Shown here: piece after piece, positions 41,236 to 50,008 of the stretch
Numbering within the stretch: position 1 is the first letter of the stretch
Layout of the letters: the number at the start of each line of letters is the position of its first letter
Source of the DNA: Microbacterium algeriense
GTDB taxonomy: Bacteria > Actinomycetota > Actinomycetes > Actinomycetales > Microbacteriaceae
DNA: 64,000 bases
NCBI RefSeq assembly: GCF_008868005.1
Contig: NZ_WAAO01000002.1
Span: 1,116,001-1,180,000, forward strand
Direction of reading: 5' to 3'
The notes under the pieces: generated by a model
The model's input: only the letters and a program-made list of their open reading frames with translations
Database searches by the model: none
Told to the model about the DNA's origin: nothing
Translations under genes and position numbers: made by a program

Positions 41236-42036
41236 ATGGCACGAGAGAAGAAGCACCGTTCCCGCGGTCGTCGCAGCCCTTTGGCGGCGGCCGCCCTCAT
41301 CGGCGCAGGCCTCCTGATCACCGGAGCCGTGTACGCCGGCGCATCCGCGGCTTTCGCCGCATCGGACACGCAGTCCGCGTCCACGCAGCTGACGGTCGAG
41401 GACGGCGAGAAGCTGTTCCAGGCCAACTGCGCCACCTGCCACGGTCTCGACCTGCAGGGAACCGCCAACGGCCCGAGCCTCTACGGCGTCGGCGAGCTGG
41501 CGACCGAGTTCCAGCTGTCGACCGGTCGCATGCCGCTGCAGATGCAGGGCCCGCAGGCACCGCAGAAGGCTCCGCAGTTCACGGAGGACCAGATCCTCGC
41601 GATCTCGTCGTACGTGCAGTCCGAGGCCCCCGGCCCGACCTTCCCCGAAGAGCGCCTGCTCGACGGTGAGGGCGACGTCGCGCACGGCGCCGAGCTGTTC
41701 CGCGTGAACTGCGCGATGTGCCACAACGTGGCCGCTGCCGGCGGTGCGCTCACCGAGGGCAAGTACGCCCCCGCTCTGACCGAGACCAGCGCGCTGCACA
41801 TCTACGCCGCGATGGTCACCGGCCCGCAGAACATGCCGGTCTTCGGCGACATGAACCTGTCCGACGAGGACAAGCGCGACATCATCTCGGCTCTGCTCTT
41901 CCAGCAGCAGTCCGTGCAGATCGGCGGATTCTCGCTCGGATCGCTCGGACCGGTCTCCGAGGGCCTGTTCGTGTGGATCTTCGGTATCGGCGCGCTCGTC
42001 GCCGTGACCGTGTGGATCACGGCGAAGTCCAACTGA
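41236..42036 (+). CDS. qcrC: Cytochrome bc complex diheme cytochrome c subunit
   Basis: 266 aa. An N-terminal signal anchor (about residues 15-38) precedes two c-type heme domains with CATCH (about 62-66) and CAMCH (about 158-162), and a C-terminal transmembrane anchor (about 238-258) follows. The tandem hemes let actinobacterial QcrC pass electrons directly to the aa3 oxidase without a soluble cytochrome c. Located on the outer face of the membrane. 20 bp after ctaE and 36 bp before qcrA. Confidence 0.97.
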   Translation: MAREKKHRSRGRRSPLAAAALIGAGLLITGAVYAGASAAFAASDTQSASTQLTVEDGEKLFQANCATCHGLDLQGTANGPSLYGVGELATEFQLSTGRMPLQMQGPQAPQKAPQFTEDQILAISSYVQSEAPGPTFPEERLLDGEGDVAHGAELFRVNCAMCHNVAAAGGALTEGKYAPALTETSALHIYAAMVTGPQNMPVFGDMNLSDEDKRDIISALLFQQQSVQIGGFSLGSLGPVSEGLFVWIFGIGALVAVTVWITAKSN

Positions 42037-42072
42037 CGCTTATTCATCGAAGAGGAACGTACGAGGAGCACC

Positions 42073-43149
42073 ATGGCACACGACGACGACTCGCAGGCTC
42101 TTGACAGGGCCTACCAGCCCTCTCCGGGGCTGGGTGTCGCAGTCAGCGATCCCGTGCAGAACCCCGGGCTTCCGCCGCACCGCGAGCGGATGACCGACAA
42201 GGACCCGCGCGCTGAGAAGGCCGCTGTCCGCACCGTCTACACGCTGTTCTACCTCTCTCTGGCCGGGAGCATCTGGGCGGTCGCCGCCTACATGCTGTTC
42301 CCGATCGAGAGCGGCGCGCTCATCGACATCCGACAGAACAACCTCTTCATCGGCCTCGGCATCGCGCTCGCGCTGCTGGCCCTCGGCATCGGCGCGATCC
42401 ACTGGTCCAAGGCGCTGATGTCGGACAAGGAGTTCATCGAGCACCGTCACCCCACCCGGGGCAAGGACTCGACGCGTGAGGCCGCCATCAAGGCCTTCGC
42501 CGACGCCAACGAGGAGTCCGGATTCGGACGCCGCACGATGATCCGCAACTCCCTGTTCGCGGCCATCGTCGCGTCGATCATCCCCGGTGTCACGCTCTTC
42601 CGTGGTCTCGCGCCGCACTCGACTCCGGATGACCCCACCAAGGGCGACCCGGTCGCGCTGCTCAAGCACACCATGTGGGAGAAGGGCGCGCGCCTCGTCC
42701 GCGACCCAGACGGCACCCCGATCCGCGCTGCGGACGTCACGCTGGGCTCCGCGTTCCACGTGATCCCGGAGGAGCTCGCGACGCTGAGCCACCACGACGG
42801 TTACCTCGAGGAGAAGGCGAAGGCCATCGTGCTGATGATGCGCCTGCGCCCCGAGCAGCTGATCGAGGCCGAGGACCGCAAGGACTGGTCCTACGACGGC
42901 ATCGTCGCCTACTCCAAGGTCTGCACGCACGTCGGCTGCCCCGTGGCGCTGTACGAGCAGCAGACGCACCACCTGCTGTGCCCGTGCCACCAGTCGCAGT
43001 TCGACGTCACGGACCACGCAAAGGTCATCTTCGGCCCGGCGGCCCGCCCGCTGCCGCAGCTGCCCATCACCGTCGATGACGAGGGTTACCTGATCGCTCG
43101 CAGCGACTTCACCGAACCCGTCGGCCCGAGCTTCTGGGAGCGCCATTGA
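42073..43149 (+). CDS. qcrA: Rieske iron-sulfur subunit of the cytochrome bc complex
   Basis: 358 aa. Three membrane segments are predicted near residues 55-77, 90-112 and 158-178, the actinobacterial arrangement. The C-terminal Rieske domain binds a 2Fe-2S cluster through CTHVGCP and CPCHQS. It oxidises menaquinol together with QcrB. Its stop overlaps the qcrB start by 4 bp. Confidence 0.97.
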   Translation: MAHDDDSQALDRAYQPSPGLGVAVSDPVQNPGLPPHRERMTDKDPRAEKAAVRTVYTLFYLSLAGSIWAVAAYMLFPIESGALIDIRQNNLFIGLGIALALLALGIGAIHWSKALMSDKEFIEHRHPTRGKDSTREAAIKAFADANEESGFGRRTMIRNSLFAAIVASIIPGVTLFRGLAPHSTPDDPTKGDPVALLKHTMWEKGARLVRDPDGTPIRAADVTLGSAFHVIPEELATLSHHDGYLEEKAKAIVLMMRLRPEQLIEAEDRKDWSYDGIVAYSKVCTHVGCPVALYEQQTHHLLCPCHQSQFDVTDHAKVIFGPAARPLPQLPITVDDEGYLIARSDFTEPVGPSFWERH

Positions 43150-44963
43150 GCACCGCAACGCTGTCCAAGGACGAGAAGGACACCAAGGCGCCCCTCGGCG
43201 GCCGCTTCGTCGGTGCCGCGTCGAACTACATCGATGAGCGCACCAGCCTCTCCGGGTTCGTCAAGGAGCTCGGACGCAAGATCTTCCCCGACCACTGGTC
43301 GTTCATGCTCGGCGAGATCGCCCTGTGGAGCTTCGTGGTGGTGTTCCTCTCCGGAACCTTCCTGACGTTCTTCTTCCAGGCGTCCATGGTCGAGACGCAC
43401 TACACGGGTGCGTACGCCCCGATGCGCGGCATCGAGATGTCGGCGGCACTCGAGTCGTCGCTGCACATCTCGTTCGACCTCCGCGGCGGACTGCTCGTCC
43501 GTCAGATCCACCACTGGGCTGCGCTCGTGTTCATCGCCGGCATCGGCGTGCACATGCTCCGCGTCTTCTTCACCGGTGCGTTCCGCAAGCCGCGCGAGCT
43601 CAACTGGGTGATCGGCTTCGTCCTCTTCATCCTCGCGATGGCCGAGGGCTTCACGGGCTACTCGCTCCCCGACGACCTGCTCTCGGGCAACGGCCTTCGC
43701 ATCATCGACGGCATGATCAAGGGTCTCCCGCTGATCGGCACGTGGACCTCGTTCCTCCTGTTCGGCGGCGAGTTCCCCGGCACCGACATCGTGGGGCGCC
43801 TGTACACACTGCACATCCTGCTGCTGCCGATGCTCGTCATCGCGCTGATCGTCGTGCACCTCATGCTCATGATCGTCAACAAGCACACGCAGTTCGCCGG
43901 CCCCGGCCGCACGAACGACAACGTCGTCGGCTACCCGATGATGCCCGTGTACATGTCGAAGATGGGCGGCTACCTGTTCATCGTCTTCGGCGCCATCGTG
44001 CTGATCGCGACGTTCTTCCAGATCAACCCGATCTGGAACTACGGCCCCTACGACCCCTCCCCCGTGTCCGCCGGTACCCAGCCTGACTGGTACATCGGAT
44101 TCGCGGACGGTGCGCTGCGTCTGGCGCCGTCGAACTGGGACATCGTCTTCCTCGACCACACCTGGTCGTTCGGAATCATCGCGCCGGTCCTGGTCCTCGG
44201 ACTGTTCATCGTCATCGTCGCGATCTACCCGTTCCTCGAGGCCTGGGTCACGGGCGACAAGCGCGAGCACCACATCGCCCAGCGCCCGCGCAACGCTGCC
44301 ACCCGCACCGCGATCGGCGTCGCCGGCGTCGTGTTCTACGCGGTCCTGTGGGCTGCAGCATCGTCCGACCTCATCGCGACGCACTTCATGCTCACGATGG
44401 AAGGCGTCATCCACACACTGCAGGCTCTGCTCTTCCTGGGCCCGATCCTCGCCTACTTCGTCACCAAGCGCATCTGCATCGCGCTGCAGAAGAAGGACCG
44501 CGAGATCGTGCTGCACGGCTTCGAGTCCGGGCGCATCGTCCGCCTCCCCGGTGGCGAGTTCATCGAGGTGCACCAGCCGGTCGACAAGTACGACCGCTGG
44601 AAGCTCATCGACGTCGACACCTACGAGCCGCTCGTCGTCCGCCCGAACTCCAAGGGACGCATCCCGTGGACGGAGAACCTCCGCTCCGCGATCTCCCGCT
44701 GGTTCTTCGAGGACCGCCTGGCCCCGCTCACGCAGGCCGAGGTCGAGGCAGCGGATGCGCACCAGCACCACGTCACGGCTCACAACGACGAGACCGAGGC
44801 GGCAGAGATCCAGGGCGCTCACGAGCGCGCCGGGTTCCCCGACGCTCCCCTCACCGTCGATGAGACCCACGTCGACGAGACGCCGAACACCCCCAGCACG
44901 GTGATCTCCACCGAGCCGGTGAAGAAGCCTCGTCGCAAGAAGTCGGAAGAGGACGGCGAGTAA
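43146..44963 (+). CDS. qcrB: Cytochrome bc complex cytochrome b subunit
   Basis: 605 aa from a TTG start (43146) that overlaps qcrA (TTGA). The N-terminal b-type heme core carries the paired His residues in RQIHHWAALVFIAGIGVHMLR (given in part) and LYTLHILLLPMLV and the quinol-site motif near GTWTSFLLFGGEFPG. A long cytoplasmic C-terminal tail (from about residue 440) is charged and ends KKPRRKKSEEDGE. Central membrane subunit of the menaquinol:cytochrome c reductase. Confidence 0.96.
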   Translation: MSTATLSKDEKDTKAPLGGRFVGAASNYIDERTSLSGFVKELGRKIFPDHWSFMLGEIALWSFVVVFLSGTFLTFFFQASMVETHYTGAYAPMRGIEMSAALESSLHISFDLRGGLLVRQIHHWAALVFIAGIGVHMLRVFFTGAFRKPRELNWVIGFVLFILAMAEGFTGYSLPDDLLSGNGLRIIDGMIKGLPLIGTWTSFLLFGGEFPGTDIVGRLYTLHILLLPMLVIALIVVHLMLMIVNKHTQFAGPGRTNDNVVGYPMMPVYMSKMGGYLFIVFGAIVLIATFFQINPIWNYGPYDPSPVSAGTQPDWYIGFADGALRLAPSNWDIVFLDHTWSFGIIAPVLVLGLFIVIVAIYPFLEAWVTGDKREHHIAQRPRNAATRTAIGVAGVVFYAVLWAAASSDLIATHFMLTMEGVIHTLQALLFLGPILAYFVTKRICIALQKKDREIVLHGFESGRIVRLPGGEFIEVHQPVDKYDRWKLIDVDTYEPLVVRPNSKGRIPWTENLRSAISRWFFEDRLAPLTQAEVEAADAHQHHVTAHNDETEAAEIQGAHERAGFPDAPLTVDETHVDETPNTPSTVISTEPVKKPRRKKSEEDGE

Positions 44964-44979
44964 CCGCCCCTCCCCTGAC

Positions 44980-45014
44980 AAGAAGGCCTCGTCCCCCGTG
45001 GACGAGGCCTTCTT
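44980..45014 (+). terminator. Terminator of the ctaE-qcrCAB operon
   Basis: Perfect 15-bp arms at 44980-44994 and 45000-45014 with a 5-nt loop, 16 nt after the qcrB stop. The right arm ends in TTCTT. It separates the respiratory operon from the small RidA-like gene. Confidence 0.85.
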
Positions 45015-45062
45015 CGTCGTTCACGGAGGAGATTCGTCGTCCACGGATGAGAGGATCGAACC

Positions 45063-45269
45063 ATGAGTTCCGTCGTCCAGCTGATCCGCTCCAGCACGCT
45101 CGCCGACGCCCCCTCCACGCGCCAGGCGGACCTCGTAGCGGCCTGGGACGTGGTGCACGCGGCGTTCGGGACACACGACGTCCCGAACACGCTCCTGGGC
45201 GTGACCGTGCTCGGATACGACGACCAGCTCGTCGAGATCGAGGCGGTCGCGGCCGTCGCCGCCGAATGA
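45063..45269 (+). CDS. RidA/YjgF-like protein with apparent internal deletion
   Basis: 68 aa, against the 120-135 usual for the family. Residues 1-17 (VQLIRSSTLADAP) look like the start of an actinobacterial RidA-like protein. Residues 18-68 (STRQADLVAAW, then PNTLLGVTVLGYDDQLVEIEA) match its C-terminal third. The middle, with the core strands and the residues of the trimer active site, is missing, so it is unlikely to work as a deaminase. The frame is intact, so the remnant may still be translated. It overlaps the next gene by 4 bp (ATGA). Confidence 0.7.
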   Translation: MSSVVQLIRSSTLADAPSTRQADLVAAWDVVHAAFGTHDVPNTLLGVTVLGYDDQLVEIEAVAAVAAE

Positions 45270-45787
45270 CGACGCCCGTCGAGGTGCGCCAGGCGCGCCC
45301 CACGGATGCGGCGACCCTCGTGGAGATCGAGGCCGCCGCTGACGCGCTGCTCATCGACCGCTTCGGCGCGACGGACTGGCCTCCCCCGGCCTCGGCGGCG
45401 GAGCGGTCTGCTCTCCCCGGGTTCATCCTCGTGGCGGAGCAGCCGGACCACGCGGCCGGTTCGCCCGCCGTGATCGGGTTCGTGCACGTCCTGGAGATCG
45501 ACGGTCACGCACACCTCGAACAGCTCTCGGTGCTGCCGGAGTCCGGGCGGCGAGGAATCGGCCGCCGCCTGGTCGCCGAGGCCCTCCGCACGGCGCGAAC
45601 CCGGGGCCACACGCAGATCACGCTGCGCACCTACCGGGACGTGCCCTGGAACGCGCCCTTCTACGCCTCCTGCGGCTTCGTCGAGACGTCGCCCGACTCC
45701 CCGTTCCTGGCCGACCTGGTGCGTGTCGAGACGGAGCTCGGGCTCTCCCGTCACGGCGCACGCGTGCAGATGACCGCCCTGCTGTGA
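45266..45787 (+). CDS. GNAT-family N-acetyltransferase
   Basis: 173 aa. The acetyl-CoA-binding motif A is QLSVLPESGRRGIGRRLVAEAL (given in part: RRGIGRRLV), followed by the FYASCGF motif near the C-terminus. Cytoplasmic; substrate unknown. Coupled to the RidA-like remnant. The ATG at 45266 is fixed by the ATGA overlap. Confidence 0.9.
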   Translation: MTTPVEVRQARPTDAATLVEIEAAADALLIDRFGATDWPPPASAAERSALPGFILVAEQPDHAAGSPAVIGFVHVLEIDGHAHLEQLSVLPESGRRGIGRRLVAEALRTARTRGHTQITLRTYRDVPWNAPFYASCGFVETSPDSPFLADLVRVETELGLSRHGARVQMTALL

Positions 45788-45869
45788 CGAAGCGACGCTG
45801 ACCGCATCCGGACGCAACGAGACCGGAATCCGCTGCGGACGCGGGGCGCGCCGGACCTAGTCTGAGAGC

Positions 45870-46289
45870 ATGATCGATCGCACCGACTTCTACGCCGCCA
45901 AGCTCACCTACGAAACCGACGCCAGCGACGTCCATGCGGCGCTCAAGGCCGGAGAGGAGCTCTTCGTCATCGATGTGCGCTCCGACGAGGCATGGGCACA
46001 GGGACGCGTCTCCGGCGCCGTGCACATGCACTACAGCGAGATCGCCGTCCGGGCGCCCGCCGAGATCCCCGCCGATGCCGATGTCGTCGTCTACTGCTGG
46101 AGTCCCGGATGCGATGCGGGCGCGAAGGGTGCCCTGGAGTTCGCGAAGCTCGGCTACCGCGTGCGGGAGATGATCGGCGGATTCGAGTACTGGGTGCGCG
46201 AAGGCTATCCCGTCGAGGATGCGGACGGCGTGCACCGGAGGCCCGTCGATCCGCTGACCGGCATCGCACGGGTCCGCACCCGCGCCTGA
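45870..46289 (+). CDS. Rhodanese-like domain protein
   Basis: 139 aa, one rhodanese domain. The fold begins with VIDVRSDEAWAQGRVSGAVHM and the active-site loop is YCWSPGCDAG, with two Cys residues (the first is the expected persulfide-forming cysteine). Probably a sulfurtransferase or phosphatase-like protein in the cytoplasm. It stands alone, between the GNAT gene and a bidirectional terminator. Confidence 0.92.
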   Translation: MIDRTDFYAAKLTYETDASDVHAALKAGEELFVIDVRSDEAWAQGRVSGAVHMHYSEIAVRAPAEIPADADVVVYCWSPGCDAGAKGALEFAKLGYRVREMIGGFEYWVREGYPVEDADGVHRRPVDPLTGIARVRTRA

Positions 46290-46309
46290 CGCGGATCCCC
46301 CTGCGCACG

Positions 46310-46343
46310 AAGAAGGCCCCCGGAATGATCCGGGGGCCTTCTT
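46310..46343. terminator. Bidirectional terminator between rhodanese and ctaF
   Basis: Perfect 15-bp arms at 46310-46324 and 46329-46343 around an ATGA loop. Placed between two converging genes. Ends are AAG/CTT-rich in both directions. Confidence 0.85.
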
Positions 46344-46356
46344 GAATGCGGTGGAC

Positions 46357-46791
46357 TCAGCGGGCGAAGTTCCCGCGGTAGTACTCGTAGACCCAGCCCA
46401 CGATCGCCACGACGAAGATGCCGAGACCGATCGGGAGGAGGAAGTGTCCGACGGCGAGCCCGACGACGAAGACGCCGGCGGAGGCCGCGAGGACGATCGG
46501 CCACCAGGACCACGGGCTGAACTCGCCGAGCTCAGGGTCGCCGTCGTCGATGTCCGAGGTCAGGATGTCCTCGGGCAGCTCGCCGTTCTGCGCCTTGTGA
46601 GTCCGGTCGAGGTAGAACGCGACCATGGCGCTCATGAACGCCCCGAAGAAGAGCGCGACGGTGCCGACCCACTCGACACGCGAAGCGAAGTCGGGGTCGG
46701 GAGTGGCGATGATGTGCCAGCCCGTGTACACGACGCCGATGAAGGCGAAGAACGCGGTCAGGATCCACCAGAGGATGACGTTGTCGCGCAT
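46357..46791 (-). CDS. ctaF: Cytochrome c oxidase subunit IV (actinobacterial type)
   Basis: 144 aa, four membrane spans visible (LWWILTAFFAFIGVVYTGW, WVGTVALFFGAFMSAMVAFYL, two more in the C-terminal half). It is the small actinobacteria-specific subunit of the aa3 oxidase. Three bases downstream of ctaD, last gene of ctaC-ctaD-ctaF. Confidence 0.94.
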   Translation of the reverse strand: MRDNVILWWILTAFFAFIGVVYTGWHIIATPDPDFASRVEWVGTVALFFGAFMSAMVAFYLDRTHKAQNGELPEDILTSDIDDGDPELGEFSPWSWWPIVLAASAGVFVVGLAVGHFLLPIGLGIFVVAIVGWVYEYYRGNFAR

Positions 46792-46794
46792 GAC

Positions 46795-48528
46795 TTACTG
46801 GGCCTCTCGCTCGCCGGGCGCGGTCGTTGCGAACTCCGCCGCCTCCGGGTGGTTCAGGTCGAACGCGGGACGCTCGCTGCGGATACGCGGGATCGACGTG
46901 AAGTTGTGACGGGGCGGCGGGCAGGACGTCGCCCACTCGAGCGAAGCGCCGTAGCCCCACGGGTCGTTGACCGTGACCTTCGGAGCCTTGCGCGCCGTGA
47001 TCCAGACGTTCAGGAAGAACGGCAGCATCGACGCGCCGAGGATGATCGCTCCGATCGTGGAGACCTGGTTCTGCCACGTCCAGCCGTCGGCAGCGGAGTA
47101 GTCCGCGTAACGACGCACCATGCCGTCGACGCCCAGCCAGTGCTGGATGAGGAACGTCATGTGGAAGCCAATGAACAGCATCCAGAAGTGCACGTAGCCG
47201 AGGCGCTCGTTGAGCATGCGGCCCGTCCACTTCGGCCACCAGAAGTAGAAGCCGGCGAACATCGCGAACACGACGGTGCCGAAGACGACGTAGTGGAAGT
47301 GCGCCACCACGAAGTACGAGTCGCTGAGGTGGAAGTCCAGCGGCGGAGCCGCGAGGATGACACCGGTCAGACCACCGAAGACGAACGAGACCAGGAAGCC
47401 GAGAGCGAAGACCATCGGCGTCTCGAACGTCACGGACCCTCGCCAGAGCGTGCCGATCCAGTTGAAGATCTTCACACCCGTCGGCACCGCGATGAGCATC
47501 GTCATCAGGGCGAAGAACGGCAGCAGCACCGAGCCGGTGACATACATGTGGTGGGCCCACACGGCCACGGACAGGGCGGCGATCGCGATCGTCGCGTAGA
47601 CCAGGGTCTTGTATCCGAAGATCGGCTTGCGGCTGAAGACCGGGAAGATCTCCGACACGATGCCGAAGAACGGCAGGGCGATGATGTACACCTCGGGGTG
47701 ACCGAAGAACCAGAACAGGTGCTGCCAGAGCAGGACGCCGCCGTTGGCCGGGTCGTAGATGTGGGCTCCGAGGATGCGGTCGGCCGCGGCGGCGAAGATC
47801 GCTGCCGCGAGGACCGGGAACGCCATCAGGATGAGCAGGCTGGTGATCAGCGTGTTCCACGAGAAGATCGGCATGCGCCACATCGTCATACCCGGGGCGC
47901 GCATCGTGATGATCGTCGTGATGAAGTTGACGGCACCGAGGATGGTACCGAAACCGGAGATGCCGAGACCCACCATCCAGAGGTTTCCACCGGCACCCGG
48001 CGAGAACGACGCACCGGCCAGAGGCTGATACGCGAACCATCCGAACGAGGCGGCACCCTGCGGGGTGAGGAAGCCGGCGACCGCGATGGTCGAGCCGAAC
48101 AGGAAGAGCCAGAAGGCGAAGGCGTTCAGACGCGGGAACGCGACGTCGGGGGCACCGATCTGCAGCGGCAGGATGGCGTTGGCGAAGCCGGCGAACAGCG
48201 GCGTCGCGAACATCAGCAGCATGATCGTGCCGTGCATCGTGAACAGCTGGTTGTACTGCTCCTTCGTCGGGATGATCTGCATGCCCGGCGCGAACAGCTC
48301 GGCGCGGATGACGAGAGCCATCACACCGCCGAGGAGGAAGAACAGCACGGAGGCGATCAGGTACATGTACCCGATGGTCTTGTGGTCGGTGGAGGTGATC
48401 CACTTGACGACGATGTTGCCCTTCTGCTCGACGCGCGAGGAGCTCATGAGAGCGGCCTGGCGTGCCGGCAGAGTGGTGGGACGGGAGCGGGGTGTCTCGT
48501 CCGTGCGAGGAGCTTCGGTGGTCGACAT
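46795..48528 (-). CDS. ctaD: Cytochrome c oxidase subunit I
   Basis: 577 aa, twelve-span catalytic subunit with heme a and the heme a3-CuB centre. Motifs visible: [11 protein letters not shown] (heme a His), [19 protein letters not shown] (CuB His and the cross-linked Tyr), [12 protein letters not shown] His pair as AHHMYVTG, and [12 protein letters not shown] near the C-terminal half with the a3/a ligands. Menaquinol-derived electrons arrive through QcrC. Three bases after ctaC. Confidence 0.98.
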   Translation of the reverse strand: MSTTEAPRTDETPRSRPTTLPARQAALMSSSRVEQKGNIVVKWITSTDHKTIGYMYLIASVLFFLLGGVMALVIRAELFAPGMQIIPTKEQYNQLFTMHGTIMLLMFATPLFAGFANAILPLQIGAPDVAFPRLNAFAFWLFLFGSTIAVAGFLTPQGAASFGWFAYQPLAGASFSPGAGGNLWMVGLGISGFGTILGAVNFITTIITMRAPGMTMWRMPIFSWNTLITSLLILMAFPVLAAAIFAAAADRILGAHIYDPANGGVLLWQHLFWFFGHPEVYIIALPFFGIVSEIFPVFSRKPIFGYKTLVYATIAIAALSVAVWAHHMYVTGSVLLPFFALMTMLIAVPTGVKIFNWIGTLWRGSVTFETPMVFALGFLVSFVFGGLTGVILAAPPLDFHLSDSYFVVAHFHYVVFGTVVFAMFAGFYFWWPKWTGRMLNERLGYVHFWMLFIGFHMTFLIQHWLGVDGMVRRYADYSAADGWTWQNQVSTIGAIILGASMLPFFLNVWITARKAPKVTVNDPWGYGASLEWATSCPPPRHNFTSIPRIRSERPAFDLNHPEAAEFATTAPGEREAQ

Positions 48529-48531
48529 GAC

Positions 48532-49434
48532 TTACTCCTCTCCTTCCTCGGTTTCGGTCTGACCGGAGATGCCGGGCAGGTTGGAGAGACGGTCGTAGGC
48601 GTCGGTGATGTCGCCCGTGTTGCCCTTCTCCTCGAGGGACTCGAGGTAGGCGTCGTACTCGTCCTGCGAGACGACCTTCACGTTGAACAGCATCATCGAG
48701 TGGTATTCACCGCACAGCTCGGCGCACTTGCCGGCGTACTCGCCCTCGCGGGTCGGAATGAAGGACCAGGAGTTGTCCTTCCCGATGAACATGTCCTTCT
48801 TGTAGAGGAAGTCGATGATCCAGAAGGAGTGGATGACATCGCGCGACTGGAGGTCGATCGTGACCTTCTTGTCGACCGGCAGCACCAGGGTCGGGAGCTC
48901 CGCCTGGTCGATGTTGCCGTCGGCGTCGGGCTGAGCCTGGATACCCATCGTCCACACGGCGTCGGAGTTGTCCTCCTCTTCGCCGTCGTACTGGAAGTCC
49001 CACGCCCACTGCTTGGCGATGGCCGTGATCTCGACGTCGGGGTCGTCCCACTTCGCCTCGATCTCGGTCTGATCCCGAGCCGTGAAGAAGAACATGCCCA
49101 GCACGAGGATGAGCGGCACGATCGTGTAGAAGATCTCGATCGGCATGTTGTAGCGCATCTGCACCGGCAGGCCGGTCTGACCCTTGCGGCGGCGGTAGGC
49201 GATCGCGGCCCAGGCCATGAGGCCCCAGGTGATGACGCCGACGGCGAGCAGCACGATCCAGGAGTTGACCCAGAGCGACGAGACGCGCTCGGTCTGGTTG
49301 GTGGCCGCAGGGGCACCGTCCACGAAGCCCGGGAGGAAGCCGTTCAGCTCCGTGGGAGTACATCCCGCCAGGGCGAAGGCTGCCGCAACTCCCACAGGGA
49401 GGGCGGCCCAACGAAGGCTGCGTTTCGAGGGCAC
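48532..49434 (-). CDS. ctaC: Cytochrome c oxidase subunit II (lipoprotein)
   Basis: 300 aa from GTG 49434, which has AAAGG upstream; upstream in-frame ATGs would add a non-signal-like leader. A lipoprotein signal with lipobox ending FALAGC (near residue 24) and two membrane spans precede the CuA cupredoxin domain: CAELCGEYHSMM carries the CuA ligands, and HSFWIIDF is typical. It accepts electrons from QcrC. Confidence 0.96.
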   Translation of the reverse strand: MPSKRSLRWAALPVGVAAAFALAGCTPTELNGFLPGFVDGAPAATNQTERVSSLWVNSWIVLLAVGVITWGLMAWAAIAYRRRKGQTGLPVQMRYNMPIEIFYTIVPLILVLGMFFFTARDQTEIEAKWDDPDVEITAIAKQWAWDFQYDGEEEDNSDAVWTMGIQAQPDADGNIDQAELPTLVLPVDKKVTIDLQSRDVIHSFWIIDFLYKKDMFIGKDNSWSFIPTREGEYAGKCAELCGEYHSMMLFNVKVVSQDEYDAYLESLEEKGNTGDITDAYDRLSNLPGISGQTETEEGEE

Positions 49435-49525
49435 GATGCACCTTTCAGATCGCGAACAGAGCACACCCAAGTCTAGAGCAACCTCACACCTGATTCATGC
49501 CAACCACGCAGGTTCCGAACGCGGA

Positions 49526-49559
49526 ACGGCCGCCGCCACCCCGGGGTGACGACGGCCGT
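49526..49559 (-). terminator. Putative hairpin after erpA
   Basis: Arms ACGGCCG (49526-49532) and CGGCCGT (49553-49559) flank an inner CACCCC/GGGGTG pair. No U-run follows on the minus strand. Located 16 nt after the erpA stop. Confidence 0.4.
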
Positions 49560-49575
49560 GACAGCAGGCTGCGAC

Positions 49576-49938
49576 TCAGTGGAAGCTGTCTCCACACGCG
49601 CAGCTGCCTGCGGCGTTGGGGTTGTCGATCGTGAACCCCTGCTCGGAGATCGTGTCCTTGAAGTCGATCGCCGCACCGTCGAGGTACGGAACGCTCATGT
49701 TGTCGACGATGACCTCGACGCCGTCGAAGTCGACCGTCTCGTCGCCCTCGAGGAAGCGCTCGTCGAAGTAGAGCTGGTAGATGAGGCCGGAGCATCCGCC
49801 GGGCTGCACGGCGACGCGCAGTCGCAGGTCGTCGCGGCCCTCCTGCTCGAGGAGGTTCTTGACCTTGGTGGCTGCGGCGTCGGTCAGGGTGACGCCGTGT
49901 GCGCGGGTGGTCTCTACGGAGAGGGTTGTGTCGCTCAT
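49576..49938 (-). CDS. erpA: Iron-sulfur cluster insertion protein (ErpA/IscA family)
   Basis: 120 aa A-type carrier. The three conserved cysteines are seen in QPGGCSGL (about residue 48) and the C-terminal SCACGD. It transfers Fe-S clusters to apoproteins. The start is the ATG at 49938. Lying next to the cytochrome oxidase operon is common in actinobacteria; the Rieske protein encoded nearby is a plausible client. Confidence 0.94.
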   Translation of the reverse strand: MSDTTLSVETTRAHGVTLTDAAATKVKNLLEQEGRDDLRLRVAVQPGGCSGLIYQLYFDERFLEGDETVDFDGVEVIVDNMSVPYLDGAAIDFKDTISEQGFTIDNPNAAGSCACGDSFH

Positions 49939-50008
49939 GTCGCTCCTTGTGACGGGCCGCAGGTACACGGCTTCTCGGTCGATTCTACCGCCGCTGACAC
50001 CGCAGGGC

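Noticed and set aside
46342..49476. A 1044-codon rightward open frame opposite ctaF, ctaD and ctaC
   Set aside because: Antisense to cytochrome oxidase genes with intact motifs; composition is that of a shadow frame.
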